In this document: positions 63,941-64,000 of the stretch, piece by piece
Layout of the letters: every line of letters starts with the position of its first letter
How positions within the stretch are numbered: position 1 is the first letter of the stretch
Assembly (NCBI RefSeq): GCF_030733265.1
Contig: NZ_JASHJI010000010.1
Coordinates: forward strand, 62,001 to 126,000
Source of the DNA: Roseibium sp. MMSF_3412
GTDB taxonomy: Bacteria > Pseudomonadota > Alphaproteobacteria > Rhizobiales > Stappiaceae
Reading direction: 5' to 3'
Length of the DNA stretch: 64,000 nt
Made by a program: the position numbers and the translations under genes
Notes under the pieces: model-generated
Database searches by the model: none
What the model saw: only the letters and a program-made list of their open reading frames with translations
Told to the model about the DNA's origin: nothing

Positions 63941-64000
63941 ATGAAAATCAACGGTAACGAAATCAAGCCCGGCAATGTGCTTCAGCATCAGGATACGCTC
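63941..64000 (+). CDS. efp: elongation factor P (5' end only)
   Basis: The window ends 20 codons into this gene. The visible MKINGNEIKPGNVLQHQDTL is a clear match to the N-terminus of elongation factor P, which relieves ribosome stalling at proline stretches. The lysine that is modified in EF-P lies beyond the window. Its upstream 158-base spacer has no identified terminator or promoter. Confidence 0.8.
   Translation, partial: MKINGNEIKPGNVLQHQDTL

Overview
The window reads as chromosome of an alphaproteobacterium of the order Hyphomicrobiales (Rhizobiales). It carries a CtrA-ChpT cell-cycle phosphorelay, GANTC (CcrM-type) sites clustered before ctrA, a serC leader RNA motif, an alphaproteobacterial 6S RNA beside a 5-formyltetrahydrofolate cyclo-ligase gene, an alphaproteobacterial RpoH promoter, and EipA/DUF1134, DUF2336 and DUF4164 proteins. 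GC content, gene order and the mix of flagellar, Tol-Pal and transport genes would suit a marine Stappiaceae member (Roseibium/Labrenzia-like). That family-level guess is inference.

Layout. 1-5.4 kb: the 5' part of a large MscS-type channel gene, a DUF2336 gene, a PqiA-like membrane protein and the flagellar export pair fliI-fliJ. 5.4-6.6 kb: a GANTC-rich control region and ctrA. 6.6-8.8 kb: a Tat-exported metallo-beta-lactamase-fold enzyme and a membrane-bound LytTR regulator. 8.8-15.4 kb: a chemotaxis operon cheA-cheW-cheY-cheB-cheR with a hybrid CheA, preceded by chpT. 15.6-19.1 kb: a YHS protein, EipA, a coiled-coil membrane protein and a DeoR-family repressor. 19.3-22 kb: tRNA-Glu, a small membrane protein, a divergent RluA-type pseudouridine synthase and rpoH. 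22-24.1 kb: a TPP-riboswitch-controlled uptake operon with binding protein and permease but no ATPase gene. 24.2-30 kb: a large proline/glutamate-rich membrane protein, purA, an MFS transporter and a DMT transporter. 30-33 kb: serC-serA behind the serC RNA motif. 33-38 kb: an outer-membrane beta-barrel, glmM and ftsH with an RpoH promoter. 38-45.4 kb: the cell-envelope cluster ybgC-tolQ-tolR-tolA-tolB-pal-cpoB-tilS, all on the minus strand, with a small inverted-repeat element between tolA and tolB. 45.5-50 kb: a methyl-accepting chemotaxis protein and ruvC-ruvA-(81-aa membrane gene)-ruvB. 50-54.7 kb: a TauE/SafE permease, a MazG-like protein, yebC, ymdB, the cyclo-ligase, 6S RNA, zapA and a DUF4164 protein. 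55-61.6 kb: a plus-strand central-carbon block tkt-gap-pgk-VOC-fba. 61.7-64 kb: a longer copy of the inverted-repeat element, a divergent ThiE-like gene, a Sel1-repeat protein and the start of efp.

How the parts work together. CtrA and ChpT are two steps of the phosphorelay that links cell-cycle control with flagellar and chemotaxis genes, and here they lie within 10 kb of fliI/fliJ and the che operon. The Tol-Pal, FtsH, GlmM, ZapA and EipA genes serve envelope integrity and division. The tkt-gap-pgk-fba block supplies the lower glycolytic/gluconeogenic and pentose-phosphate interconversions.

No prophage, transposase, CRISPR array or rRNA was seen. Almost everything is conserved core genome. 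The best leads are non-coding or architectural: the paired inverted-repeat elements, the ctrA control region, the ATPase-less TPP operon, the 81-aa gene threaded between ruvA and ruvB, and the overlapping divergent start codons at 19.87 kb. No clear case for a wholly new multi-gene system was found.
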